The notes beneath the pieces were generated by a model. The model was not told where the DNA came from and did no database searches. It worked only from the letters and a program-made list of their open reading frames with translations. The position numbers were made by a program, and so were the translations under genes. A stretch of DNA of 64,000 nucleotides from Eubacterium multiforme (GTDB lineage Bacteria; Bacillota; Clostridia; Clostridiales; Clostridiaceae): the NCBI RefSeq assembly GCF_030813415.1, contig NZ_JAUSUF010000001.1, positions 496,001 to 560,000 of the forward strand, read 5' to 3'. The first letter of the stretch is position 1, and every line of letters begins with the position of its first letter. Positions 1 to 8,549 of the stretch are shown here, piece by piece.

Positions 1-443
1 GCACCAACTAATCCTAAAGCTGATCCTCTTTTTGAAACTGGGAAGCTTTCTCCTATAAATGCTGTTGCAACTGGCATAATTCCACCACCACCAATAGCTT
101 GTATAACTCTTGCTACTAGTAGTCCATCATAACCACCTATGTAATCTGAAAATCCGCATAATGCTGAACCTATACCAAAAACAGCAACTGAAAATACGAA
201 CATTTTTTTCTTTCCATATCTATCTGATAATTTTCCTGAAATAGGCATTATAACTGCATATGCTAATGTATAAATTGTAATCATCCAAACAGATGTATCT
301 GCACCTACTCCTAATGCATCTGCAATTACTGTTCTTGCTGGTGATACTATACCAGAATCCATACCACCTATAAATATTCCTAGTAAAAACATTGTCATAA
401 GTGCCTTTTGCACCTTTGGTGCATACCCATTTTCATTTTCCAT
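1..443 (-). CDS. DHA2-family MFS drug-efflux transporter, N-terminal part
   Basis: Open reading frame running off the left edge; about 147 N-terminal codons are visible. It starts at the ATG at 443, preceded by AAAGGAGG. The first membrane segment is followed by a GMDSGIVSPA loop typical of the 14-TM DHA2 (EmrB/QacA) family. The loop GKLSDRYGKKK matches MFS motif A, and a later stretch with ARVIQAIGGGGIMP matches motif B/C of drug exporters. Such proteins are proton-driven multidrug exporters in the cytoplasmic membrane. The gene is divergent from aspD across about 290 bp holding a palindrome that could be an operator. The substrate cannot be read from the sequence. Confidence 0.85.
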   Translation of the reverse strand, partial: MENENGYAPKVQKALMTMFLLGIFIGGMDSGIVSPARTVIADALGVGADTSVWMITIYTLAYAVIMPISGKLSDRYGKKKMFVFSVAVFGIGSALCGFSDYIGGYDGLLVARVIQAIGGGGIMPVATAFIGESFPVSKRGSALGLVG

Positions 444-545
444 TTTAATTCCTCCTTTGTTAATACACCTCTTATCCCACCGCTTTATGAACCATGTTCA
501 AATTATAGTTTTATTCTCACTTCAATTCAATGGAGAAACTGTAAT

Positions 546-580
546 ATTTTTGTTAACTAATAATGATTATTAACAAAAAT
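546..580. promoter_or_regulatory. Palindromic operator candidate between MFS gene and aspD
   Basis: ATTTTTGTTAA (546-556) is the exact reverse complement of TTAACAAAAAT (570-580), separated by 13 nt. Nested in it, 558-572 reads as a 7-1-7 palindrome, TAATAAT-G-ATTATTA, close to Fur/PerR-type boxes. Further GTTAAC/GTTAA motifs follow at about 590 and 602. A dimeric repressor site is plausible; which regulator binds is unknown. Confidence 0.4.
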
Positions 581-729
581 ACTTAATTGTTAACTGTATT
601 AAGTTAATTGTACAATTTTAATAAAAAAATTTAACAATATTATTACTGTTTATCTCTTTTATTATTTTAAAGTTGTTGTATAGTTTTTTTGTGGCTAGAG
701 TTTATATATAAATTTTAGGAGGATTAAAT

Positions 730-2376
730 ATGAATGATACTGTTAAACTTAAAGAAATTGAAGAGATTTATGATAAAATAAGTCCCTTTGAATTTAAAAA
801 TGAATTATTAAAAGTAGCAAAAAAAGATATTGATGGAAGTAAGCGACCACTTCTTGATGCTGGAAGAGGAAATCCAAACTGGACAGCTGCAACTCCTCGT
901 CAAGCTTTTTTTACTTTTGGGCAATTTGCAGTTTCTGAAACTCAAAGGGTTTGGAGTGAAGGAGACCTTGCTGGTATGCCTCATGCAAATGGTATATATA
1001 ATAGATTTAAAGAATTTGCAAATAAAAATAAAACTGCCCCTGGAATGGAGCTTTTAGTAAATATAATTGAATATGGAATAAATAAAAAAGGTTTTAATCC
1101 AGATAAATGGGTTTATGAACTTGCAGATGGAATAATTGGAGATAACTATCCTTTTCCAGATAGAATGTTATCCTATATAGAAAAAATAGTTCACGACTAT
1201 TTGGTAAAAGAACTTTGCTCTAATGACTCTAAATGTGGAGATTTTGATTTATTTGCTGTAGAAGGTGCTACTGCTGCTATGTGTTATATTTTTGATTCTT
1301 TAAAAGCTAATGAACTTTTATGTAAAGGAGATAAAATTGCTATAATTACACCTATATTTACACCTTACTTAGAAATTCCTCATATTCCAAGATATAGTTT
1401 AGATATAGTTCAAGTTAAAGCTTTGGAACATTCAAAAGATGGAAGTAATTGCTGGCAAGTATCTCAAAGTGAATTAGATAAACTTAAAGATACTTCAATA
1501 AAAGCTTTATTTATTGTTAATCCTGGTAATCCTTCCTCTGTAGCTTTAACAAAAGAAAGCAAGGAAAAATTAATAAATATTGTTGAAGAATATAACAAAA
1601 ATCTAATAATAATTTCTGATGATGTATATGGTACATTCGTTCCTAATTTCCGTTCTTTAATGGCAGATCTTCCTTATAATACAATTGGCGTTTACTCTTT
1701 TTCAAAATATTTTGGAGTAACTGGCTATCGTTTGGGAACAATTGCTATTCATAAAAATAATGTATTAGATGATTTAATAAAAAATCTATCTGATGATAAA
1801 AAGGAACTTATTAGAAGAAGATATAAAGAACTTCGTACTGATTGTGAAAATCTACCTTTTATAGATAGAATTGTTGCAGATAGTAGACAGGTAGCCTTAA
1901 ACCACACTGCTGGTCTTTCAACTCCTCAACAAGTTCAAATGGCATTTTTCTGTGCCTTCTCTTTATTAGATACTGATGATAGTTATAAAAAGTTAACAAT
2001 GGAAATATGCCGTCGTCGTGAAAAATTATTATTTGAAGGTTTAGGTATAGAACTAAAGGATAATCCTTATAGTGCCTATTATTATACAGAATTAAATTTA
2101 CTTGAATGGGCAAAAACTAGCTTTGGAAATGATTTTGCAAACTTTCTTCAAAATAATTATAAATTAGTATATATACTTTATGACTTGGCTAAAGAATGTT
2201 CTGTAATCTTATTATCTGGAAGTGGCTTTGATGATTCTGAATGGTCCCTTAGAGTATCCCTTGCTAATCTTGATGATTATGAATACTACAAAATTGGTAA
2301 AGTTATGCGTAAGCTAATGATAAGTTTAATTACTAAATGGGAAAATCCTAAAAACAGATTAAAAGAAACTTTATGA
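730..2376 (+). CDS. aspD: Aspartate 4-decarboxylase (bifunctional with aspartate aminotransferase)
   Basis: 548-residue fold-type I PLP enzyme of the AspD/AsdA family, which converts L-aspartate to L-alanine and CO2; proton consumption and exchange transport of the product can support acid tolerance and energy gain. The PLP lysine is K326 in SFSKYFGVTGYRLG. The upstream FIVNPGNPSS and ISDDVYG stretches are the usual aminotransferase cofactor-binding motifs. Length agrees with the family (about 530-550). The ATG at 730 has AGGAGG 7 nt upstream. No dedicated AspT aspartate/alanine exchanger is adjacent. The last codons lie inside a palindrome shared with recQ. Confidence 0.93.
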   Translation: MNDTVKLKEIEEIYDKISPFEFKNELLKVAKKDIDGSKRPLLDAGRGNPNWTAATPRQAFFTFGQFAVSETQRVWSEGDLAGMPHANGIYNRFKEFANKNKTAPGMELLVNIIEYGINKKGFNPDKWVYELADGIIGDNYPFPDRMLSYIEKIVHDYLVKELCSNDSKCGDFDLFAVEGATAAMCYIFDSLKANELLCKGDKIAIITPIFTPYLEIPHIPRYSLDIVQVKALEHSKDGSNCWQVSQSELDKLKDTSIKALFIVNPGNPSSVALTKESKEKLINIVEEYNKNLIIISDDVYGTFVPNFRSLMADLPYNTIGVYSFSKYFGVTGYRLGTIAIHKNNVLDDLIKNLSDDKKELIRRRYKELRTDCENLPFIDRIVADSRQVALNHTAGLSTPQQVQMAFFCAFSLLDTDDSYKKLTMEICRRREKLLFEGLGIELKDNPYSAYYYTELNLLEWAKTSFGNDFANFLQNNYKLVYILYDLAKECSVILLSGSGFDDSEWSLRVSLANLDDYEYYKIGKVMRKLMISLITKWENPKNRLKETL

Positions 2377-2403
2377 TAGAATTTCTATCATAAAGTTTCT
2401 TTT
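2361..2403. terminator. Bidirectional terminator shared by aspD and recQ
   Basis: Perfect 20-bp stem (2361-2380 with 2384-2403) and a 3-nt loop, with A/T tracts giving a U-run in both directions. It overlaps the 3' ends and stop codons of both convergent genes. Confidence 0.9.
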
Positions 2404-4556
2404 TTATCATTAATAATTTTTTTAAGTATTACAAATCTTATTTTGTCATAAGATATTTCATTTGGAAGATCATCCTTAATTGGCTTTATTCTATAATAAC
2501 CATGGTTATCTATTGCATTTAAAATTAAAGTTTCTTCCTCTTTGCTAAACAAAGTAGAAAAATCTATATTAAAATCTATTTCATTTCCTTCTTTCATAAA
2601 TTGTTGAACATGAGATATTATAGTTGTTATTGCTAAAGATCTTTCATCTGAAATTTCTTTAAAGTCTTTTCCAGACCTTAACATTTCTATTGTTACTTCA
2701 TAGGATTTTTGCTTTGAAGAATTACTTCTTGTTCTTTTATGAGATTTTTCATCATCTATTTTTTCACCATATGTAAAATTAGATTCTATATTATTTTCCT
2801 TCATATAATTTTTTATATCCTCTAAAAATACTTCTCCATATTTTTCTATCTTTTTTTCTCCAACACCACTAATTTCTATTAATTGAGTGTTGTTTATAGG
2901 CATTCTTATACTCATTTCCTTAATAGTATTATCTCCAAAAACTACATATGGAGGTACTCCTTCCTTAGCTGCAATATTTCTTCTAAGGTCTTTAAGTATA
3001 ATAAATAATTCATTATTATCATTAAGTTTTTTAATTTTTCTCTTTTCTTTAAATAATACCTCTTCATTTCCCTTTATTACATTTAGTGATTTTGAATTAG
3101 GTTTAACAACAGGATATTCCCCACCATAATTAATATATCCATGAGAAATTAAAGTATTTATAAAATCTTTTAAATCCTCTTTAGAATAATCTGCCATTAT
3201 ATTATAAGTAGTTAATTTATTTAACCCTAAATCAATTAGTTTTTGATTTTTAGAACCTCTTAAAACATCTACTATCATACCTATGCCATATGGTCTTTTC
3301 ATCCTATAAATACAAGATATAACCTTTTGTGCATCAATAGTTTTATCTACAACCTCTCCAGAAGATTCGCAATTACTACAGTTATTACAATTTTCTTTAA
3401 GTTCTTCACCAAAATAACTTAATATAAACTTTCTATAACAATCATTAGAGTAGACTAAATCTGTCATAGTTTGAAGCTTTGATAATTCATTTATCTTTCT
3501 CTCTGGATTTAATGTTCCTGTTTCTATAATATATTTTTGTGTTTGAACATCTCCTGGTGAAAATAAAAGTATACATTCTGACTTTTCAAAATCTCTTCCA
3601 GCTCTTCCTATCTCTTGATAGTATCCTTCTATATTTTTAGGCATATTATAATGTATTACATATCTAATATTAGGTTTATCTATACCCATTCCAAAGGCAT
3701 TTGTGGCAATAATTAAATTTATTTTATCATATACAAAATCCTCTTGAGTTCTTTTTCTTTCTTCATCACTAAGGCCTGCATGGTATCTTCCACAAAGTAT
3801 TCCCTTTGAGTTTAATAAATCATATAACATATCTACTTCTTTTCTTGTAGAACAATAAGTTATACCTGAAACATCCTTATTTTCTTTAACATAGTCTAAT
3901 ATATATTGCTTTTTATTAACACCCTTTTCTATTATTATCTTTAAATTCTCCCTATCAAATCCAGCAACAAAAACCTTTGGATTTTTTAAATCTAAAAGTT
4001 TTACTATATCTTCTCTAACTTCCTTAGTTGCTGTTGCTGTAAAAGCTGATACCACAGGTCTATTATTTAATAATTGTATAAATTTACTTATATATTTATA
4101 GCTACTTCTAAAATCATGTCCCCATGCTGATACACAATGGGCTTCATCAACAGCTACTTGTGAAATATTAATATTTGATATAACATTTAAAAATTCCATT
4201 GATTCTAATCTTTCAGGTGCAACATATAAAATCTTTATATTTTTATCTTCTATATTTTTAAAAATATCTTGTATTTCTAAATTAGAAAGGGAAGAATTTA
4301 TATAAGCAGATTGAATTCCTGTACCATTTAATGTATCTACCTGATCCTTCATAAGGGAAATAAGTGGTGATATAACAATTGTTATTCCATCCATAAGTAA
4401 TGCTGGTACTTGATAACATATAGATTTACCTCCGCCTGTTGGCATTATTGAAACTACATCATTACCATTAATTATTTCATTAATTATTTCCTCTTGCCCT
4501 TTTCTAAAACTACTATATCCAAAATAATTTTTTAAAACTTCTAATGCTTTTTTCAA
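2388..4556 (-). CDS. recQ: ATP-dependent DNA helicase RecQ
   Basis: 722-residue superfamily 2 helicase of the RecQ family, unwinding DNA in recombination and fork repair. Walker A is PTGGGKS (39-45), followed by a VDEAHCVSAWGHDFR motif II region. Helicase motif VI is seen as YYQEIGRAGRD. After the helicase core comes a four-cysteine zinc-binding region (CYRKF...CNNCSNC), then a winged-helix/RQC region and an HRDC-like segment. A C-terminal extension contains a likely HTH (SLAITTIISHVQQF). The start is TTG at 4556, chosen because AGGAGG lies 6-7 nt upstream and the family N-terminus begins there. It faces aspD convergently. Confidence 0.95.
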   Translation of the reverse strand: MKKALEVLKNYFGYSSFRKGQEEIINEIINGNDVVSIMPTGGGKSICYQVPALLMDGITIVISPLISLMKDQVDTLNGTGIQSAYINSSLSNLEIQDIFKNIEDKNIKILYVAPERLESMEFLNVISNINISQVAVDEAHCVSAWGHDFRSSYKYISKFIQLLNNRPVVSAFTATATKEVREDIVKLLDLKNPKVFVAGFDRENLKIIIEKGVNKKQYILDYVKENKDVSGITYCSTRKEVDMLYDLLNSKGILCGRYHAGLSDEERKRTQEDFVYDKINLIIATNAFGMGIDKPNIRYVIHYNMPKNIEGYYQEIGRAGRDFEKSECILLFSPGDVQTQKYIIETGTLNPERKINELSKLQTMTDLVYSNDCYRKFILSYFGEELKENCNNCSNCESSGEVVDKTIDAQKVISCIYRMKRPYGIGMIVDVLRGSKNQKLIDLGLNKLTTYNIMADYSKEDLKDFINTLISHGYINYGGEYPVVKPNSKSLNVIKGNEEVLFKEKRKIKKLNDNNELFIILKDLRRNIAAKEGVPPYVVFGDNTIKEMSIRMPINNTQLIEISGVGEKKIEKYGEVFLEDIKNYMKENNIESNFTYGEKIDDEKSHKRTRSNSSKQKSYEVTIEMLRSGKDFKEISDERSLAITTIISHVQQFMKEGNEIDFNIDFSTLFSKEEETLILNAIDNHGYYRIKPIKDDLPNEISYDKIRFVILKKIINDKKETL

Positions 4557-4615
4557 AATTATCCTCCTAAAATTTACTATTACTATAATTATAACCTTAT
4601 TTTCTTAATTATAAA

Positions 4616-4641
4616 AAGGAATTACAACTTTGCAATTCCTT
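4616..4641 (-). terminator. Terminator of P-loop kinase gene
   Basis: On the minus strand AAGGAATTGCA pairs with TGTAATTCCTT (one G-U), followed by TTTTTAT. Confidence 0.75.
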
Positions 4642-4659
4642 ATCTATAATTTTTATGTA

Positions 4660-5160
4660 TTATTCAATTAATTTCATTACTTCTTCTACTATTTCTTCTG
4701 TAGCCATTTCACTTGTATCAATCTTTTCTGTATCCATATTCTCATATAAATCAAAATACTTAAGACTTCTCTCTAAACATTCTATATCTCTTTTTCCCTT
4801 TGCTATATCACTTGATATTCTTCTTTTTAAAACTTTTCTAGAACAGGTTAATGTTATTTTTCTTAATTGAAAATCTTTATTTGTTAATTTCTCTAGAATA
4901 TCATCCATAATTTTTTCATCATGGATTACCCAATTAAATATAACGTTTTCTAAATTTGAATTGTTTAAAAAGTTATTTAAAAGAAATACTATATTTTCCT
5001 TTACCATTTTTTTATTTTCTTCATTAACTACAAATGGATTCATCTTCCAGCACCAGTCTCCATCTAACCACACTGAGTTATTAAGTCTTTTATTTAATTC
5101 CTTACAAGTTTTAGTTTTTCCAACTCCCATTGTTCCATTAATAACAATTAGCTTTTTCAT
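4660..5160 (-). CDS. P-loop kinase-like NTPase (AAA_18/shikimate-kinase-like)
   Basis: About 166 residues. A Walker A motif GTMGVGKT sits at residues 9-16, followed by a kinase-like layout with a DGDWCW segment that may contact a phosphate acceptor and basic patches (SRKVLKRRI) resembling a lid. This looks like a small-molecule kinase rather than a motor ATPase; the substrate is unknown. I place the start at ATG 5160 with AAGGAT upstream; a TTG at 5181 is possible but would overlap the RBS. It lies 21 nt downstream of a Nudix gene and probably shares its operon. Confidence 0.75.
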   Translation of the reverse strand: MKKLIVINGTMGVGKTKTCKELNKRLNNSVWLDGDWCWKMNPFVVNEENKKMVKENIVFLLNNFLNNSNLENVIFNWVIHDEKIMDDILEKLTNKDFQLRKITLTCSRKVLKRRISSDIAKGKRDIECLERSLKYFDLYENMDTEKIDTSEMATEEIVEEVMKLIE

Positions 5161-5181
5161 AGTAATTAATCCTTCTTTCAA

Positions 5182-5751
5182 TTAGATTTCGGTTTTAATA
5201 TCTATTCTATTTAAAATTTTTTCATATACCTTTTGCATAAAAGGTTCTTTTTTAGTATATTCTCTAAGCTTTTTTAAAGGTATCCAGCTAACTCCACTAT
5301 TTTCATCTTCTTTTATTCTAATGTTTGCATCCTCTTCTCCTTCAAAAAGATATGCCACTGATAAATGAAGGTGAGGTGATACAAAATCACCCCTTTTTAT
5401 GTGACCATTTACAGGAAGAACATCTAATGATGCTATTCCATTATATAAAAGTTTTGCATTTTTTAATCCTGTTTCTTCTTTAAGTTCTTTAAAGGCAACT
5501 TTTAGAAAATCTTTATCTCCATCCATATGACCGCCTGTCCATGCCCATGACTTATATATATTGTGATAAGCCATAAGAGCCTTATCTTTATTTTTATTAA
5601 GTACAAAAGCTGAACTTGTTAAATGACAAACTACATTTTTTCTAGTAAATACATCCTCAAAATTATTTATACACATAAGAATGTTCTCTTTATCCTTTAT
5701 TTCTTGCTCATTTACTGGTACATATTCCTCTATTTCCTTTTTCCAATCCAT
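5182..5751 (-). CDS. Nudix hydrolase
   Basis: 189 residues. The Nudix box spans residues 74-96 (GHMDGDKDF, then KELKEETGL). The core REUXEEXGU is conserved except that the first Arg is Lys, and the earlier box Glu is replaced by Lys. Nudix enzymes hydrolyse nucleoside diphosphates linked to other groups. The surrounding WAWTGGHMDGD context is seen in Nudix proteins annotated only generally. It heads a probable two-gene unit with the P-loop kinase. Start ATG 5751 with GAGGGG upstream. Confidence 0.85.
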   Translation of the reverse strand: MDWKKEIEEYVPVNEQEIKDKENILMCINNFEDVFTRKNVVCHLTSSAFVLNKNKDKALMAYHNIYKSWAWTGGHMDGDKDFLKVAFKELKEETGLKNAKLLYNGIASLDVLPVNGHIKRGDFVSPHLHLSVAYLFEGEEDANIRIKEDENSGVSWIPLKKLREYTKKEPFMQKVYEKILNRIDIKTEI

Positions 5752-5809
5752 AAATTGCTTCCCCTCTATCTAAATTGTATTATTTATATGATTTAAAATC
5801 AAAATTATA

Positions 5810-6247
5810 TTATATAATCTTTTCCATCATTATTATTTCTTCTATTGTTTCATACCCATTTTTTATATAAAATTTTTCTGTCATATTAGATTTTAAGGTA
5901 TATAAATATATTTTTTTAATCTTTTTATCCTTTAGTCTAAGAGTAAATTCATTTAAAAGTTTCTTTCCTATTCCCATTCCCTTTTTACTATTATCTACAC
6001 AAAGTTCCTTAATATTAAAATGTAGGCAATCATAATAATACTCATGGTTTCCAAGAATCATACCTACTGGCTTATCCTCATAAAAACAAACTAATCCATA
6101 TGACCCTTCGCAGTTTATCATTTGAGTCAGTCTATTTTTTGCAGTAGTTCTTGTCCACTTATCATTCCAAGGTGGTGCATTAAAGGATTCAATATAAAAG
6201 TTTACTATTTCATCTAAATGTTTTAAAGTAATTTCTTCAAATCTCAT
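5810..6247 (-). CDS. GNAT-family N-acetyltransferase
   Basis: 145 residues with the GNAT fold pattern. Motif A is visible as LCVDNSKKGMGIGKKLL, containing the acetyl-CoA pyrophosphate loop Q/R-x-x-G-x-G/A in the form KKGMGIG. The C-terminal FYIKNGYE is the typical beta6-alpha4 region. Start at ATG 6247 with AGGAGAG upstream. The acceptor is unknown. Confidence 0.85.
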   Translation of the reverse strand: MRFEEITLKHLDEIVNFYIESFNAPPWNDKWTRTTAKNRLTQMINCEGSYGLVCFYEDKPVGMILGNHEYYYDCLHFNIKELCVDNSKKGMGIGKKLLNEFTLRLKDKKIKKIYLYTLKSNMTEKFYIKNGYETIEEIIMMEKII

Positions 6248-6287
6248 AATATTCTCTCCTAAAATTTAATTTATTTAAATCTATTAA

Positions 6288-6332
6288 AAAATTAAGCGTA
6301 ATAACTGGTTCAATGTTAAAACGCTTAATTTT
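6288..6332 (-). terminator. Terminator of the 44-residue protein gene
   Basis: 12-bp stem AAAATTAAGCGT (6288-6299) with ACGCTTAATTTT (6321-6332), 21-nt loop; the A-run on the plus strand gives a U-tract on the minus-strand transcript. Confidence 0.7.
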
Positions 6333-6337
6333 ATTAT

Positions 6338-6472
6338 TTATAATGGGTTTCCATCAAAATCTTTATATTCTGATTGATTCTTATCATTTCCAATGTTATT
6401 TTGTTTTTTGTGCAATCTTTGTCTTCTTTCACCCTTTTGCATTGGTGTTCCAAGATTATCTTTTTTAGGCAT
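6338..6472 (-). CDS. Small basic protein, 44 residues, function unknown
   Basis: ATG at 6472 preceded by AAAGGAG, stop TAA at 6338. It is rich in Lys, Arg, Gln and Asn, begins MPKKDNLGTPMQKGERRQ, and has no membrane segment. A good RBS, its own terminator and its composition support a real gene. It resembles short clostridial proteins that databases list without function; I cannot confirm the family. Probably cytoplasmic. Confidence 0.65.
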   Translation of the reverse strand: MPKKDNLGTPMQKGERRQRLHKKQNNIGNDKNQSEYKDFDGNPL

Positions 6473-6564
6473 AACTTAAACACTCCTTTCATGTATTATC
6501 TTTCTCTTTATAATAATTAAAAATACATAAATCTATTAGATTTTACATGAAAGAACTTTTTAAA

Positions 6565-7173
6565 TTAATTAAGTTTTGTGTATCTAAAAAAGCAACCTTT
6601 ATAATTTACTATTAAAACCTTTCCATTTGTATAAAAAAATGGAGCATTTTTATATTCTTTATCATCTTTATTCTTTTCTTCTGTTATTGTTACCATATAA
6701 TATTGTCCATTCATATCTATCCCATTTAAAGCTTCTTTATTTATATAGGTATCCTTTAATTTGTCATTAATATTTTTCTCATTAATCTTATTTATTTTGT
6801 AATAAGGATCTTTAAACTCCTTATTATAATTAATATTATCAAATCCATTAAAATATCTATAATCAGATATTATAATATCTTTTTTAACTAATATTGAATA
6901 TTTATTTGAAATATTAGTTGAAGGTTTTGAATCATTCATATATCCATACATAATACCATTACCCCAAACACCTTCAATCTTATCTAAAAAATTCCTATTA
7001 TTAGTGTTTTCAACCTTATTAGCTTCTTTTTTTCTAATCTGTTGTCCATTAGGATTTTCATTATAATTTTGTAATGCCTGAACTACTTCCTTCTCATTAC
7101 CATTTTTAATACAATATACCCCTCCACCAATTAGAACTATTAAAGAAACTAAAAATATTAAAGTCTTTCTCAT
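6565..7173 (-). CDS. Putative membrane-anchored extracytoplasmic protein, unknown
   Basis: 202 residues. An N-terminal hydrophobic segment (about residues 4-20, LIFLVSLIVLIGGGVY) after MRK suggests a signal anchor or uncleaved signal peptide. The rest is hydrophilic, with many Asn, Lys and Tyr, and is likely outside the cell. There is no lipobox with a consensus cysteine, though a Cys follows the hydrophobic stretch. No known domain recognised. Start ATG 7173 with AAGGGAG upstream. Confidence 0.65.
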   Translation of the reverse strand: MRKTLIFLVSLIVLIGGGVYCIKNGNEKEVVQALQNYNENPNGQQIRKKEANKVENTNNRNFLDKIEGVWGNGIMYGYMNDSKPSTNISNKYSILVKKDIIISDYRYFNGFDNINYNKEFKDPYYKINKINEKNINDKLKDTYINKEALNGIDMNGQYYMVTITEEKNKDDKEYKNAPFFYTNGKVLIVNYKGCFFRYTKLN

Positions 7174-7265
7174 CTTCTTTCTCCCTTAATACTATTAAAT
7201 TATAAAAAAGTTCTTAATTACAATTAAATATTACTATTTTTAATTATATACTGCAACAAAAAAAT

Positions 7266-7298
7266 AATGCTATGAATAATTTTTTTATCCATAGCATT
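7266..7298 (-). terminator. Terminator of the coiled-coil protein gene
   Basis: AATGCTATG (7266-7274) pairs with CATAGCATT (7290-7298); the minus-strand transcript has a T-rich tail. Confidence 0.65.
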
Positions 7299-7304
7299 TT
7301 ATAG

Positions 7305-7787
7305 TTAATTTCCTAAACTTATTGAATTATATATTTCTTTATTTAAATCCTTAATTATTTTACTTGCATCATTATACTTTTTATCTTTAATTAAATTACT
7401 AACAGTATCTATTTGTTTTTTTATCTTTCCTCTTTTATCTTTTTCTATTTTATTTAAATTAACACTTTCAATATCATTTAACTGCTTAGTTAAAATATCT
7501 TTATTATCTTTTTGTGCTTTATCACTTAAATCGTTAAGCTTTTTTTCTAGTTCTGGCATAGCTTGAACGTTTCTATATGAAATAGCATCTTTTGATTCTT
7601 TCATTAATTTTTTATATTCTTTCTCTTCTTTTCCTATCATATATTGAGAAAATTCTGTTTTGTGTCCATTTAAATAAACTTTAAATTCATTAATCTTTTT
7701 AGTTTCTCTTTGCGTATTAAATATTAACAAAGCTAATACTGCCACTGCTATTATAATTCCAATTACTTTTTTCTTCTTGTTTTTCAT
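7305..7787 (-). CDS. Single-pass membrane protein with coiled-coil exterior, unknown
   Basis: About 160 residues. A very basic N-terminus (MKNKKKK) precedes one TM segment (about residues 8-23). A long Lys/Glu/Asp-rich region predicted to be helical and probably coiled coil follows. Start set at ATG 7787 with GAAGGTG about 6 nt upstream; a TTG at 7802 would remove the RBS. No domain recognised. It neighbours another single-TM unknown protein (6565-7173). Confidence 0.6.
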   Translation of the reverse strand: MKNKKKKVIGIIIAVAVLALLIFNTQRETKKINEFKVYLNGHKTEFSQYMIGKEEKEYKKLMKESKDAISYRNVQAMPELEKKLNDLSDKAQKDNKDILTKQLNDIESVNLNKIEKDKRGKIKKQIDTVSNLIKDKKYNDASKIIKDLNKEIYNSISLGN

Positions 7788-7899
7788 CTTTTTCACCTTC
7801 AATAAATTAAATTATTCATAACATATTTTATCATAATATATTAAATTTATAGATAGAATATTTTTTTATTATAAAATATTTATTAATTTTACTAATAGT

Positions 7900-8517
7900 T
7901 TATACTATTCCTTCAAATTCTTCAAAAAATTTATTTAAATATTCTTCCATATAATCTATTCTTTTTCTTGCTATATTTCTTCCTGTATCAGTTTCCATAT
8001 GATCCTCTAATTTAAATAAGTTTTCATAAATATAATGGACTACTGATGGATTCTTTTCCTTTAATGTATCATCATCACTTTCTAAATTTACACTTGGGTC
8101 ATATAATACTTCTTCTTTATAGCCTCCTATCATAAAAGCCCTTCCTATTCCAACTGCCCCTAGTTTATCTAAATTACTAGCATCTTTTAAAACCTTTGCT
8201 TCAATTGATAATTTGTTATCTTTATAAACAAATCCTATACAATCTTTAATTTGCTTTTTTATATTATCACTTAAACTTAATCTATCAAAAATTTTATTAA
8301 TATATTTATTTTTATCATTAATATTTTCAAACACTCTATCTAAATCATAAATATAACAAGATAAACATAGTATATCATCATTTATTTCTAATGACTCTTT
8401 TTCATTTATATATTTAGCTATTTTATATACTCTATCTAAATGATAAATATCTTCCTTATGATTATTGTCTAATAGAATCTCAATTTCTTTTCTTACTGAA
8501 TTATAATATTTACTCAT
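7900..8517 (-). CDS. Degenerate HD-domain protein
   Basis: 205 residues similar in layout to the YedJ-type HD phosphohydrolases: first metal His at H26 (IYHLDRVYKIA) and a late Asp-containing motif KDASNLDKLGAVGIGR, matching DADRLDxxGAIGIAR of the family. The central His-Asp pair is replaced by Tyr57-Asp58 (CYIYDLDRV). Loss of that metal ligand suggests lost or altered hydrolase activity. Start ATG 8517 with GAGAGGA upstream. Product or ligand unknown. Confidence 0.7.
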   Translation of the reverse strand: MSKYYNSVRKEIEILLDNNHKEDIYHLDRVYKIAKYINEKESLEINDDILCLSCYIYDLDRVFENINDKNKYINKIFDRLSLSDNIKKQIKDCIGFVYKDNKLSIEAKVLKDASNLDKLGAVGIGRAFMIGGYKEEVLYDPSVNLESDDDTLKEKNPSVVHYIYENLFKLEDHMETDTGRNIARKRIDYMEEYLNKFFEEFEGIV

Positions 8518-8549
8518 CTCAATAAATTCCTCTCACTTCCACTTATTAT

